From contig MHBI01000119.1 of assembly GCA_001804815.1 (NCBI GenBank), forward strand, positions 1 through 48,610: a stretch of 48,610 nt of DNA. Direction: 5' to 3'. Positions 15,251 to 25,100 of this stretch are shown in pieces. The DNA comes from Lentisphaerae bacterium GWF2_50_93. Lineage in GTDB: Bacteria > Verrucomicrobiota > Lentisphaeria > Victivallales > GWF2-50-93. The notes under the pieces were generated by a model. It was not told the DNA's origin and ran no database searches. It worked only from the letters and a program-made list of their open reading frames with translations. The position numbers were made by a program, and so were the translations under genes. Position 1 is the stretch's first letter; each line of letters opens with the position of its first letter.

Positions 15251-16861
15251 TCATCTTGTAAAATAAATGATCTTGGAATAACTCCCCTCGTCGTCTTCTT
15301 CGCCAGAGCCTCTTCCGTCAAAAATAGTCGGCGCGGATTCGGACTTCATCAGGAACGGGAGCACTCCTGCCAAACCAATTGCGCCAAGGCTCAGGTAATC
15401 GGTGCTCCCGCTGCCGTTGTCATACGTGTTGTACGTGTTCGAGGTGCTGTAATAGTTGCTGTCTCCCTCGTTGGTCGTAGATGTCGAAGTTCCGCCGGAT
15501 GTTCCTCCGTTGTCACCGGTTCCAGATCCACTCCCTTCTGTTCCTCCGTCGTCATCCCCGTTCCCTCCACCGGTGTCTCCGCCATCCGTATCACCGGTAC
15601 CAGTGTCACCCCCTCCATTCGTCCAGTCATCGTCGAGATCAATGATGTCATCGAGGATTCCGTCGTCCTGGAGGGTCTCATACTGGTCGAAAAGTCCGTT
15701 CCTTGTGTCCAGGTAGTCGTTGTATGCGTCATTTGTCCCGTCTCCCTGTGGAAGGGGATCATCGAGTATGTATGCGCGGCTGACCTTGTCGCTGTCGCCC
15801 ATGTTCGCCTTCACAGCGAATGCCTTGACACGGCAGGAGCCTGTAAGAGTTATAGCTCCCGCATAGACGAAACTTGTCTTGGATGGTTCGGTTCCATTGG
15901 TCGTGTAATAGATTGTCGCACCCTGAGTGGAGCAGGTGATTTCAACGGCTGGAAGTTCCGTGAAAGCCCCACCAGTCGGCGAGATCACGGGAGTTGCGAC
16001 CTTTTCCAGGACAAACTCATAAGTCGCCGATACGACATCGCTTTCCCCGTCCGTTCCTACCACCTTTGCCTCAATCGTAGAAGTTTCGACAACAGTTATC
16101 GGATTGACATATTCCGTCCATGGTGTCTGTCCCGGACCATAGTTGTACCTGAAGAGGATCGTGCCTTCACCATTGTTGTTCGGGGAGTTTGTTACTGTAA
16201 CTTCAACCTCGTCCCCGACCTGGAATCCGCTGCTTGCTGGAAATATCTCAGGGGGCGACCAGCCGATCTGGAAGGTCTTTGCGGAAATTTTAGATGTCAC
16301 TCCTTCATATACGGCAATAGCCTTTACGGTAGCTGAAGAACTCAGGGCAAATGGATATTCGTAGTATATCGAGCTTGTCGTCGGATCAGTCCCATCGACC
16401 GTGTAGTAGACAAGCGGTGTGTCGACGGTTGAAGAGGTTATGCTTATTGGCGTACTTGGCCTGATTATCCCTCCTGAAGGCGATATGACAGGCCCTTCGA
16501 ATGGCACGCTCGTGTATATCTCGAAAGTCATCGTAGCCCAGCCGACCCAGACGGCGTAATTGTGCGGATAGTTGATCAAAGGAGAATCGACAATCCTCGG
16601 CGACGTGTAATATCCTCCCCGGGTTCCAATGTCGGTTAGGCTGCCGTAATTCGCCTGTGCCGGTGGAAACGTGCCCTGGCAGATGTTCGCCCCCGAACCT
16701 GATATGCATACGAATTTGACCGGAAAGGAGGGGATTTCAATAGAATGCCAGATCCCGTCAGGATCGAATGTATACGTGTTCCTCTTTATCCATATCTCCT
16801 GTGAACCGGCACAGAACATGAAACAAAATCCTGCAATCAATAGAGCAAATATTTTCCTCAT
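15251..16861 (-). CDS. Exported surface protein with chitobiase C-terminal-type domains, copy 2 (536 aa)
   Basis: A signal peptide (MRKIFALLIAGFCFMFCAGS) is followed by an N-terminal domain unlike copy 1 (WIKRNTYTFDPDGIWHS). From about residue 125 the two proteins align almost throughout, with near-identical stretches: CHB_HEX_C units (IYYTTNGTEPSKTSFVYAG), the FPASSGFQVGDEVEVTV Ig-like stretch, the DDTGTGDTDGGDTGGG-type stalk and a C-terminal hydrophobic helix. The gene overlaps VirB4 by ATGA. Shared tails with different heads suggest that heads vary or swap while the anchor stays fixed. Function as a mating-pair adhesin is inferred. Confidence 0.75.
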   Translation of the reverse strand: MRKIFALLIAGFCFMFCAGSQEIWIKRNTYTFDPDGIWHSIEIPSFPVKFVCISGSGANICQGTFPPAQANYGSLTDIGTRGGYYTSPRIVDSPLINYPHNYAVWVGWATMTFEIYTSVPFEGPVISPSGGIIRPSTPISITSSTVDTPLVYYTVDGTDPTTSSIYYEYPFALSSSATVKAIAVYEGVTSKISAKTFQIGWSPPEIFPASSGFQVGDEVEVTVTNSPNNNGEGTILFRYNYGPGQTPWTEYVNPITVVETSTIEAKVVGTDGESDVVSATYEFVLEKVATPVISPTGGAFTELPAVEITCSTQGATIYYTTNGTEPSKTSFVYAGAITLTGSCRVKAFAVKANMGDSDKVSRAYILDDPLPQGDGTNDAYNDYLDTRNGLFDQYETLQDDGILDDIIDLDDDWTNGGGDTGTGDTDGGDTGGGNGDDDGGTEGSGSGTGDNGGTSGGTSTSTTNEGDSNYYSTSNTYNTYDNGSGSTDYLSLGAIGLAGVLPFLMKSESAPTIFDGRGSGEEDDEGSYSKIIYFTR

Positions 16862-19602
16862 GTCTTTTCAACCTCCCTCTTCCTATTTGAAAAATGCTTT
16901 ATCGCCTCTGTAATATCTCCATCCTTGAAGTCTTTCAGTTCCTTCGCCCTCTTCTCGAAATGCGCCCCGTCCGTCGAACTGCAGTAGAGCATCTCTGGCG
17001 AACAGAAGTTCCTGACCGTCCCGCAGACTGGACTGCCGCTGTCGAGATGGTAGTATGTGAGCGATGAAAATCTGTTCTCCCTGGAGAGGTTCTCGGGATT
17101 CGGATAGTTCATTATCTGCTCGCGTGTGATTTCAGGAAGGCCTATGTCCTCTGAAATGTCCTCCAGGTCGCCCCTGTCGTTCTGCTTCATCAGGAAGAAC
17201 TGTTTGCTGTTCCCCATCACTATCGGTCGTATCCCCGTGTCCTTGAACCTCGAATACTGCTGGACGATCGAGACGATCCATGTCCCATACTTCCTCATCT
17301 GCGCATATCCTTCGGAAATTATCTTCTCTCCGCCATCGATGTCCAGAATCCTTCCGGCCTCCTCGAAGACATACCTCTTCCTCGAACTTCTCGGCAGCGT
17401 CATTATGTGGTTCCGGGTGAAGTTGTGGATGAGAAAGCCTGTCATCCTCTTCAGATCCTCCGCCGCATCGGGAATGCCGCCAAGCTCGAAATGCACTATC
17501 TTCCCATCGAGCCTTATGTTCGTAGTACCGTCGAATATCTTTCCATGCGTCCCGTAGAAGCTCCATGAGGAAAGGAGCGTGGCAAGATTCTTTATCTCGT
17601 CTTTGCCGTGCTGCCTGAACGGGGATGTCAGCATCAGTTCCACAAGCACCGAATGCGTCGGATACTGCTCCGGCTTGAAATATGAAAACGCCATGTCCCT
17701 GACAAGCTTCGCCGATGATGGTTCGGAAAGGAATTCCGTGATTTCCTTCTCCGATATCCTGCTGAACTCCTCAAGTATCCGTCCGTCTCCCTTCAAAAGA
17801 AGGTTCCGAACTTCCGTGAACGCGTCAATGACCGTGCTCCCAGGAGGAAGGACCGTCTCCTTATATTTCTTTACGCAGATCGCCTTCCTTACAATCTCTT
17901 CTTGCAGTCCGGTATTAGCCCTTGTCCAATCTTCATAGACATCCGTATACAGCTGGTCTATGTACTGCATTATCTGCGAAGTCCGCAGATTCTGCCTGTC
18001 CTCGTCTCCGACGGCACCGGCCATCTTCGCCGCCAGCGCCGTCGCGGTGGCCAGATGCAGGGGGCTCAACGGGAGCCCGTGCGTGTCAAGATAGTTTATC
18101 GTGTATTCGCTGTCGGGATGGATTATCATTGGAGCCGAGTCCTGCGTCTGCGTATAGATCCCATAGCTCAGACCTTCCTCCATGATGCACGTGAAGTCAT
18201 AGAAGCATTCCGTCTGGGAGAGAAGATCGGTCATGAACGCCGACTTGCCGGTCCCGCTCATCCCGAAGACCGCAGCGTGCTGGGGAACTCCGTCCGTAAA
18301 GTTTTTAATCCCGACAAGGTTGAAACAGCTCCCCTCGTAGATGGATTCGGCATCATCTAGGTTTCCTGTAAAGGTCGCGCTTATGGGAAGCATGTCCGCA
18401 AGATACTGGTTCTCGGCATATATCGCATGGCCGGAATATTTCCCGAAAATCCAGCCAGGCCAGGTCTGGAAGAAAAGATTCATAGCGGTCGTCGGAAGCG
18501 AACTCTCCCAGTATCCGGCCCCGTTCATCATGTTCACGGCTGATTTTATGGCGGAGCATCTGCCCGACAGCTCCTCCTTTGTCTGCGCGCTTATCCTGAT
18601 TATGAATTCCGCCTTGAACGGGCACGTAAACCCTCCGGCAAGAGCGTCCACCTTCCTCCGCTTCTTGTCAAGCGCCGTCAGCAGCGAATGCTTCTTCTCG
18701 CTCTGGTAGTCACCCGCAATCCTCTCAATCGCCTTCTCCTCCCTGCCGATCTCATCCTCTATCTTCAGCGGATGGACGTTAACCGTTATCGCATAGCCAA
18801 GAATAGGAAGCCCGGTGAGATGCCCGATTATCCCCGGATATGTAGTCTGCGGCCATCTGTCCATGACTATCATGCCGTGATAGAATCCGTCCATGAAGAA
18901 TCCAAAATCATTCTCCCCTCCGGATGCTCTTTTATGATTGCCATGGATTCCGGAATGCCAGCAGTTCTCCTGCAGCGTCAACTCTGGATTGAAGGTGCTC
19001 ATTGGATCGTAGTCGTTCCTGATCCCGTAGTCGGGATTCAGGAACTCCGCATAGTGAAGATAATGCATCTGGTCCGTCATCGGAGTCAATCTCGCCCCGC
19101 TTCCTCCAAGAAAGCAATTCAGAAGTTCGCCCTGCCTATCAAAGAATGATGAAAGTGATTCAAGAAGGTTCTGGTAAAAGCCATCCTCTCCGTTACCAGG
19201 AACAGGGGATTTCGTCTTCGTCTGTATCGGAACTGAAAGATAGATTTTAAGCTTTTCCCTCCTCAGCTTCCGGTTCAGCATCCTGTCCATGTACCTGCTA
19301 AACCTTTCCTTCCTTACCGAATATGTCCACTTGTTCCTGGCAAGCCGTTCCGTGGCCGAATCGTATTTCTGAAGCTCGTGCCTGTAGTCCGAATCCACAG
19401 ACCACTGGAACTGTATCTTCAACGGCGGACGGAGCGTTCCAAGATAGAGGAAGATCTTCGTATGCCACTCGTTTTTCAAGTCGTTCGAGGCATTCCTAAG
19501 ATCGGGAACTTCAACTAAAAACCCTTTCGACGCCCAGCCGCGCTCGTCGGGTTCGTTGAAGATTATCATGTTGTTCACAAACCAGCCGTCCGGAATCTTC
19601 AT
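16858..19602 (-). CDS. virB4: VirB4/TraC-family T4SS ATPase (914 aa)
   Basis: This is the motor ATPase for pilus assembly and substrate transfer. Walker A is GMSGTGKS (about residue 445) and Walker B lies in RYVFEEAGRIL (about 745), with the following Gly/Ala-rich and QQYSRF segments of the VirB4 family. The N-terminal half has the VirB4 domain order including LPISATFTGNLDD before the nucleotide-binding domain. Length of 914 is normal for TraC/VirB4 proteins. It starts at 19602, overlaps VirB3 by ATGA and ends on the start of the second CHB-domain gene. It acts at the cytoplasmic face of the inner membrane. No VirB11 ATPase accompanies it. Confidence 0.93.
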   Translation of the reverse strand: MKIPDGWFVNNMIIFNEPDERGWASKGFLVEVPDLRNASNDLKNEWHTKIFLYLGTLRPPLKIQFQWSVDSDYRHELQKYDSATERLARNKWTYSVRKERFSRYMDRMLNRKLRREKLKIYLSVPIQTKTKSPVPGNGEDGFYQNLLESLSSFFDRQGELLNCFLGGSGARLTPMTDQMHYLHYAEFLNPDYGIRNDYDPMSTFNPELTLQENCWHSGIHGNHKRASGGENDFGFFMDGFYHGMIVMDRWPQTTYPGIIGHLTGLPILGYAITVNVHPLKIEDEIGREEKAIERIAGDYQSEKKHSLLTALDKKRRKVDALAGGFTCPFKAEFIIRISAQTKEELSGRCSAIKSAVNMMNGAGYWESSLPTTAMNLFFQTWPGWIFGKYSGHAIYAENQYLADMLPISATFTGNLDDAESIYEGSCFNLVGIKNFTDGVPQHAAVFGMSGTGKSAFMTDLLSQTECFYDFTCIMEEGLSYGIYTQTQDSAPMIIHPDSEYTINYLDTHGLPLSPLHLATATALAAKMAGAVGDEDRQNLRTSQIMQYIDQLYTDVYEDWTRANTGLQEEIVRKAICVKKYKETVLPPGSTVIDAFTEVRNLLLKGDGRILEEFSRISEKEITEFLSEPSSAKLVRDMAFSYFKPEQYPTHSVLVELMLTSPFRQHGKDEIKNLATLLSSWSFYGTHGKIFDGTTNIRLDGKIVHFELGGIPDAAEDLKRMTGFLIHNFTRNHIMTLPRSSRKRYVFEEAGRILDIDGGEKIISEGYAQMRKYGTWIVSIVQQYSRFKDTGIRPIVMGNSKQFFLMKQNDRGDLEDISEDIGLPEITREQIMNYPNPENLSRENRFSSLTYYHLDSGSPVCGTVRNFCSPEMLYCSSTDGAHFEKRAKELKDFKDGDITEAIKHFSNRKREVEKT

Positions 19603-19919
19603 ATGCTCCTCCGGATGGTAAAGTTTCTTCTCTCATGCCCTGTTCCGCTGATCCAGAGTTCAAAGAGGTCTTCCTGGTAGTGCGGAGGCTTCCTGTGCTT
19701 GAATATTTTCAGGTAAGCCAGGGTGAGTACGACTGGAACGGTTCCAAGGGCAAGAGCGATTATCGCGGAAACCCCGAAAACCGAAATCATCAGCGTCACC
19801 CCGAGTATTGAGACAATGATGCTTCCAAGAAGGTATATGAAAAGGTTTCCGGAAAGGCCGAACGCCATCCCCTCCGAGTCTGTCGCCGAGTTCGTGTTCG
19901 TTATAATCAGGTCTGCCAT
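19599..19919 (-). CDS. virB3: VirB3/TrbD-like membrane protein (106 aa)
   Basis: The start MADLIITNTN at 19919 has AAGGAA upstream. Two adjacent membrane segments (LFIYLLGSIIVSILGVTLMI and AIIALALGTVPVVLTLAYL, about residues 25-75) and a basic, soluble C-terminus (KHRKPPHYQEDLFELW) give the VirB3/TrbD topology. The small VirB3 helps VirB4 reach the membrane, which agrees with the ATGA overlap between the two genes. The longer open frame into 20105 overlaps the pilin gene and is not used. Confidence 0.8.
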   Translation of the reverse strand: MADLIITNTNSATDSEGMAFGLSGNLFIYLLGSIIVSILGVTLMISVFGVSAIIALALGTVPVVLTLAYLKIFKHRKPPHYQEDLFELWISGTGHERRNFTIRRSI

Positions 19920-19936
19920 CAGCTTATTCCTTGTAT

Positions 19937-20272
19937 TTAGAAAGTCGGGGTCCCGACAGCTCCATTGAGGTTGAAGGCCGCAAAAATCACCGCGATTATC
20001 ACTGCCGCCCCTGCTATCCAGAGTCCTGCGATGATCGAGTTGTACGCCTCCGGATCTCCCCTCTTCTTCATCTGCGCGCCCTGCCAGATTGTGACCACCG
20101 CCCATGGAAATGATATCAGGAACATCACCCCAAGCACCGCGTTTATCGCCGTCTTCAGCGTCTGCAGCTGGTTCCCGCTGCTTCCCGCATCCTGCCCCAT
20201 GACCAGGCTGTCCGCCATCATCACAAGAAGCAGCATGAATACCGTCTTCCAGAACTTTTTATCAATCTTCAT
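19937..20272 (-). CDS. virB2: VirB2/TrbC-like major pilin (111 aa)
   Basis: A signal peptide (MKIDKKFWKTVFMLLLVMM) is followed by two hydrophobic helices (AVLGVMFLISFPWAVVTIWQG and GLWIAGAAVIIAVIFAAF) separated by a short polar loop (KKRGDPEAYNS), the fold of conjugative pilins. It is the first gene of the T4SS operon, preceded by AAGGAGG before the ATG at 20272. Pilins are made in excess and extruded as the mating pilus. Whether it is cyclised (TrbC type) or not cannot be seen. Confidence 0.85.
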   Translation of the reverse strand: MKIDKKFWKTVFMLLLVMMADSLVMGQDAGSSGNQLQTLKTAINAVLGVMFLISFPWAVVTIWQGAQMKKRGDPEAYNSIIAGLWIAGAAVIIAVIFAAFNLNGAVGTPTF

Positions 20273-20283
20273 CCATATCCTCC

Positions 20284-20312
20284 TTGATAAAGCTATCTAT
20301 GATAGCTAATTT
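20284..20312. promoter_or_regulatory. Divergent control region between pilin and Clp-like genes with a 7-bp inverted repeat
   Basis: Only 60 bases separate the two divergent starts. AGCTATC (20291-20297) and GATAGCT (20301-20307) form a perfect inverted repeat around TAT. On the plus strand TTGATA (20284-20289) and TAATTT (20307-20312) are 17 bases apart and bracket the repeat, which would place a bound regulator on the promoter. The repeat could control both directions. Consensus evidence only. Confidence 0.45.
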
Positions 20313-20332
20313 ATCTACAAATAGGAGGTGTT

Positions 20333-21211
20333 ATGAATGTTGTCAATACGATCAATGGAAATAATTGCGCTATTTTTGATAGATGCCTGATGGAGAGGCT
20401 GAAACAAATGGAAAAAGAACTGAAGAAGCACATAATAGGGCAGGATCATGCAGTGGAAAGGGTGGTTTCGGTACTCCAGCGCGGAGAGCTGGGACTGACC
20501 TCGGAGAAAAGGCCGAAGGGGAGTTTCATCTTCCTTGGACCTACTGGTGTCGGCAAGACAGAGATTTCACTCACATTTACAAAGTATCTTTTCGGGGAGG
20601 AAAGACTTTTCAGGTTCGACATGTCGGAGTTCATGCACTTCGACAGTGTCAAGGAATTGCGAGGAGATGAATATGGAAATCCAGGGAGGCTCGGTCAGGT
20701 ATTGGAAAGTCATAAAGGAGGAACACTTCTCTTTGATGAAGTCGAAAAGGCAAACAGCCAGATACTGATGCTGTTCCTCCAGATGCTCGATACGGCGAAG
20801 ATTACACTGTCCAATAACAGAACTTATGACCTGTCGGGATTCTATATCGTCTTCACGTCGAACATCGGGACGGGAAACATCCTGAACTCTTCAAAGGTTC
20901 CGTTCAAGACCATTGAGCGGTCTGTCCTGAACCAGTTGCAGATGGAGTTCCGTCCGGAACTGGTCGCAAGGATAGACGAGAAGATTGTGTTCAACAGGCT
21001 GGATTACGGTTCGCAGAGGAAAATCACGGAGATTCTGCTGGAAAGGGAGGTTGCAAGGCTGAGGGAGAAGGGATTTGAGTTTGAATACAATGAGAAGGTT
21101 CTAGAACTGATGATAAGGGATGGATTCAGCAGGAGTTCAGGGGCGAGGAATTTGAGAAGGACGGTGGAAAATTACGTACAGGGGGAGATTTCAGGAGGAA
21201 TTCTTGCTTAA
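20333..21211 (+). CDS. Clp-like AAA+ ATPase, single module (292 aa)
   Basis: The protein is one AAA+ module of the ClpA/ClpB D2 type: IGQDHAVERVV (35-45), Walker A GPTGVGKT (69-76), Walker B LLFDEVEKA (132-140), sensor 1 VFTSN (173-177), an arginine-finger region FRPELVARIDEKIVF and sensor 2 GARNLRR (270-276). It lacks the Clp N-domain, the first ATPase ring and the coiled-coil propeller, so it is much shorter than ClpA/B. AGGAGG precedes the ATG. It is transcribed away from the pilus operon from a shared 60-base control region. A role in unfolding or remodelling a conjugation or defence protein is likely but the partner is unknown. Confidence 0.8.
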   Translation: MNVVNTINGNNCAIFDRCLMERLKQMEKELKKHIIGQDHAVERVVSVLQRGELGLTSEKRPKGSFIFLGPTGVGKTEISLTFTKYLFGEERLFRFDMSEFMHFDSVKELRGDEYGNPGRLGQVLESHKGGTLLFDEVEKANSQILMLFLQMLDTAKITLSNNRTYDLSGFYIVFTSNIGTGNILNSSKVPFKTIERSVLNQLQMEFRPELVARIDEKIVFNRLDYGSQRKITEILLEREVARLREKGFEFEYNEKVLELMIRDGFSRSSGARNLRRTVENYVQGEISGGILA

Positions 21212-21347
21212 AAGTTCAATGGAATGGCAATCAATGCGCTGGATAGCATACGGTTTTATGCTAATTTATCTGGTTGACATTATTGGATTAATGCTCAACG
21301 TGTCGTCCTTTCGATGTTATGATTCATTCAAATCTTTCGACCGGGGT

Positions 21348-22190
21348 ATGCCGATGGCAAAAACAAATTTGACAAAAGAGGACATATCCGTTTCCGATAA
21401 ATTCATCTGCAAGTTTTCTGAAATGTATATCAGACAGAGAGCAGAGACGCGCTTTGATTACAAATCCGTTGACATGGGGCTTCTCTTTAAAAAACACGGT
21501 TTTCAAAGCGAAACACTGGAAAAAATCATAACCAGGAACTCGGTATCCGCAGATATCGTGAGGGAGGCAGGGGAAAAGCCAGCAATAATAAACGACATCT
21601 ACAGGAGTGATCTGGGAGAGCTGCTGCTTACATATTACTTTGAAGAGAAAATCCCGGAAGGGGAACGGTTCAAAATACCCTGCAAAAACATAACAAACAG
21701 GGAGCTTGCCTCCCTGCCAGGCAGAGGGCTGGATGCGATCGGGTACAGGGAGAAAGACGGAAGAATGGAACTCCTGGTCGGAGAGGCGAAAGTTTCCGAG
21801 CAGAAGAAAAATCCGCCGGACGTTGTCGACTACAGGAAGGATTCGATATATGAAACTCAGAAGAAATTCAAGGACAGCAGGGACCGGCTTGTCCAGAGGC
21901 TTTCCGACCATTGCAGGAAATTATCCGACCACGACGCCTCCAGGCTCGGGCTTCTGATCCTGCTTATGGAGTCCGACAGGAAGAATGACTATGACATTGT
22001 CTTCGGCTGTTCACTGGTGCGTGACATATCCTGCATCAGACTGAACGACGACTTCGGGAAATTTCATACCCGGAAGACAGACTTCGAGCCTCATCAGGTC
22101 AGCTTCTGTATAATGAACTTCGACAAGAATATCGGCGAAACCGTGGATTTGTTCTATAAGAAAGTCCAGGAACTCTGTTCTCCAAAATGA
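21348..22190 (+). CDS. hamA: HamA: Hachiman defence nuclease, DUF1837 (280 aa)
   Basis: The DUF1837 signature is present: LGELLLTYYFEE (89-100), GRGLDAIGY (126-134) and GEAK (145-148), which form the PD-(D/E)xK-type active site with D129, E146 and K148. HamA is the effector nuclease of Hachiman, activated through the HamB helicase. The start at 21348 or 21354 (MPMAKT) is chosen; the open frame back to 21204 uses a TTG, overlaps the Clp-like gene and carries a hydrophobic stretch foreign to HamA. A TATGAT 24 bases upstream could be the -10 box. HamB starts inside the HamA stop (ATGA), so the pair is translationally coupled. Confidence 0.88.
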   Translation: MPMAKTNLTKEDISVSDKFICKFSEMYIRQRAETRFDYKSVDMGLLFKKHGFQSETLEKIITRNSVSADIVREAGEKPAIINDIYRSDLGELLLTYYFEEKIPEGERFKIPCKNITNRELASLPGRGLDAIGYREKDGRMELLVGEAKVSEQKKNPPDVVDYRKDSIYETQKKFKDSRDRLVQRLSDHCRKLSDHDASRLGLLILLMESDRKNDYDIVFGCSLVRDISCIRLNDDFGKFHTRKTDFEPHQVSFCIMNFDKNIGETVDLFYKKVQELCSPK

Positions 22191-25100
22191 AAAGTTTCAT
22201 AGACATAATTCTGGAAGACAAAGACATAAAATCCTTCGTCGAGGAAAGGGAGAGCCTGTATTTTGAAAATGAACTCGGTTACAAGTATATAGACGACAAC
22301 GAAGGCAAAAATGAAAAAATCCTTCGGATGGAATATCTGCTTTTGAACGAGCTTCTGGGAACACAGACGCAATCCCCGGATAGATGCATCCTTCTTGACA
22401 AGGCCTATTCAATACTGAAGTCCTATGACATATCAGAGGAGCATTCTTCACGATCCTTTTCGAAGATAATGGGTATAGACGGTCTCCGGAACCAGAACCT
22501 TTATTGCTTCTATCTGGCCTCCATCGCCCTGTGTTCCGACAAGACCGTACGCATTAGGTTGGACTTGAAGGACTACGGACCCCATGAACCGCGTGAAACC
22601 GGTTCCGATTGGAACCTGAGGGTTTTGAACGGGATATTTGAGGCGTTCATACTTCTCGTGAGGAAGCAGGATGGCTTCAAGGACATAGCCAATGCCATAA
22701 GGATCATATCGCAGCTTAAGGAAGAGCAGAAGGCCTACGAGGAGTCTTATCTTGATAAAATCCCTGATGAACGCTCCAAGACGGAAAACGCCCTGTCTCT
22801 TCTTGGGCTGTATCATCTGTCCAAGACCATAACTGAAACAGCCGAATACCTTGTGCAAGGATACAATTATGCCGGCTCCCTCGAGAGTGAAATCCGGATA
22901 CATTCGGAACTGGCGAGAAAAATATTCAGGAGCCAGCCAAGGCTTCAGAGTATCACCGACATCCTCGAAGCCAACCTGGGCAGGCTCCAGCGCAATTCCA
23001 TATGGTATTCGACAAGCGCAATACAGTCGAAAAAGCTAAAGGAATTCTGCACCTTTAAGAGCAAGGCCGAAAAATCCCTGGTCGAACTGTTGCCTTCCCA
23101 GAGGAATGCCTTAAATGAAAACCTTCTGAATATTGCTTCAAACGTGACAGTCGTGGAGATGCCGACCAGTTCAGGGAAGACATTGCTTGCTGAGTTCAAC
23201 ATCATCGTCACCAAGGCGCTGGATGCCGATTCTAAAATCATATACATAGTCCCTTCAAGGGCCTTGGTGAACCAGGTTTATTCCGACCTGAAGACAGACT
23301 TTGAAGACATAGGATTCTCCGTCGAAAAGACTTCCGGTGCAATAGAACTCGACCCGTCGGAAGACATCATGCTCCATGAGAAGATCGACATACTCGTATC
23401 GACTCCGGAAAAAATCGACCTGCTCATAAGACGGGACCATCCTTCCGTAAAGGACGTATCATTGTTCGTGGTCGACGAGGCGCACATGATACAGAACGGT
23501 GAGAGAGGGGCGAAGCTTGAACTTCTGCTTTCAATATTGAAAAGGGAAAGACCCAATTCAAAATTCATGTTCCTCTCCCCCTTCCTGAGAGATTCGGCAA
23601 ATATTATTGCGGACTGGATAGGTGGCAACAAAATCAAGACATCCATTAAAATCGACTGGAGACCTTCGGAAAAAATCCTGATAGGCCTTTCAGGTCTGAA
23701 GAAATTCAAGGAGTTTTCATACACGCTTCTCCCTTCCGCATACTCATTGATACCGGAAGAGAAAATACTGGAGCCTCCTTTTGCCGTTGACAAACCCTTG
23801 AGCGGTAAACCAAGACAGAGGTATATTGAATTTGCCGCCCGGAATTTCGGCATGGACGGAAAATCGGTCCTCTATCTCTGCCAGGGGCCCGGAAAGGTCG
23901 ATAATAACGCAAAATTCCTGGGAGGCGTCCTGGAAAGCGAGATAGAATCTGAGAACATAAGGCTCGTCAAGAATTTTATTACCGACGAGGTAGGAAGGGA
24001 AACCGTGCTGTCGTCTGTCCTCGACAAGAGGATCGCACTGCATCATGCAGGATTGTCGGATGAGACTAAAATGCTCGTGGAATACCTTATCCGGGCTAAG
24101 GAGATCAAGTATGTTTTCGCAACAAGCACCGTTGCTGAAGGCGTCAACTTTCCAGTTTCAGCAGTATATTTTGATTCATACAGGAAGGGTGACAACAATC
24201 TGACTTCAAATGACTTCTGGAATATTGCTGGCAGGGCTGGAAGGACAATGGTCGACAACTATGGGAAGTTGATTTTCCCTTTCGACAGCAAGGACAATAT
24301 CCACAGGGCCAAGTCACTGATCGGCAAAAGCTCCGAAAATATCGCCAGCGTCCTGCTCAAATTCATCGATGACGCAGACCAGATAATCAATACGATAGAA
24401 AACTCCCCGAAAAATGCAGTGTCCAGCCTTTCTGAGAAATACAGGGAATCATTGGCTCCCCTGATCCAGTACCTTATCCATCTTCTTAACACCTCTGGCA
24501 ACGGCAGCTACATTGAAATTGAGGATCTGTTCAAGGACAGCCTTGGATACTACCAGATTCAAAGCAAGGATCAGAAAGACAAGTTCATTGAGATATGCCG
24601 TCGGATTTATCTGCTTCTCCAGAAGAACTTCCAGAAAGGCTGGCTGGTCTATGCCGACAAGACGGGATTCTCAGTCCCTTCTGTTCTGGAAATCATGAGA
24701 TCTGAAAACAGGAAAAATCCTTCCATAGCATCGCCGGAAAGCTGGGAGCCTCAGAATCTGTTCAATCCGGACAGCGGTTTCTTGTCCGAGAAGATAAAGG
24801 TTATTGCAAGATTAAGGGAGACACAACTTGGAACAGATTCCAGGAAGAATGAATTCAACCCTGAGGCAGTCGCCAGAGTCCTCATCGGCTGGGTCAAGGG
24901 TGAACAGCTCTTCGACATATCATCTTCCCATCCGGCATTCGCGAACAAGGACGATGCAGATAGGATAAATGACTTCGTAAAATACATCAATTCCGCAAGG
25001 TTCAAGGCTTCCTGGGGGCTGGGTGCCCTGGAAGGGATAATCAACGCCTCTGAAAGCGACATCAAGGAAAATTCCTACATCCCTTCTTTTGTATATTTCG

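Noticed and set aside
13752..16336. Long plus-strand and shifted minus-strand open frames across the Gly/Thr-rich regions of the CHB-domain genes
   Set aside because: They mirror the repetitive codons of the real genes and have Ser/Pro-rich low-complexity products.
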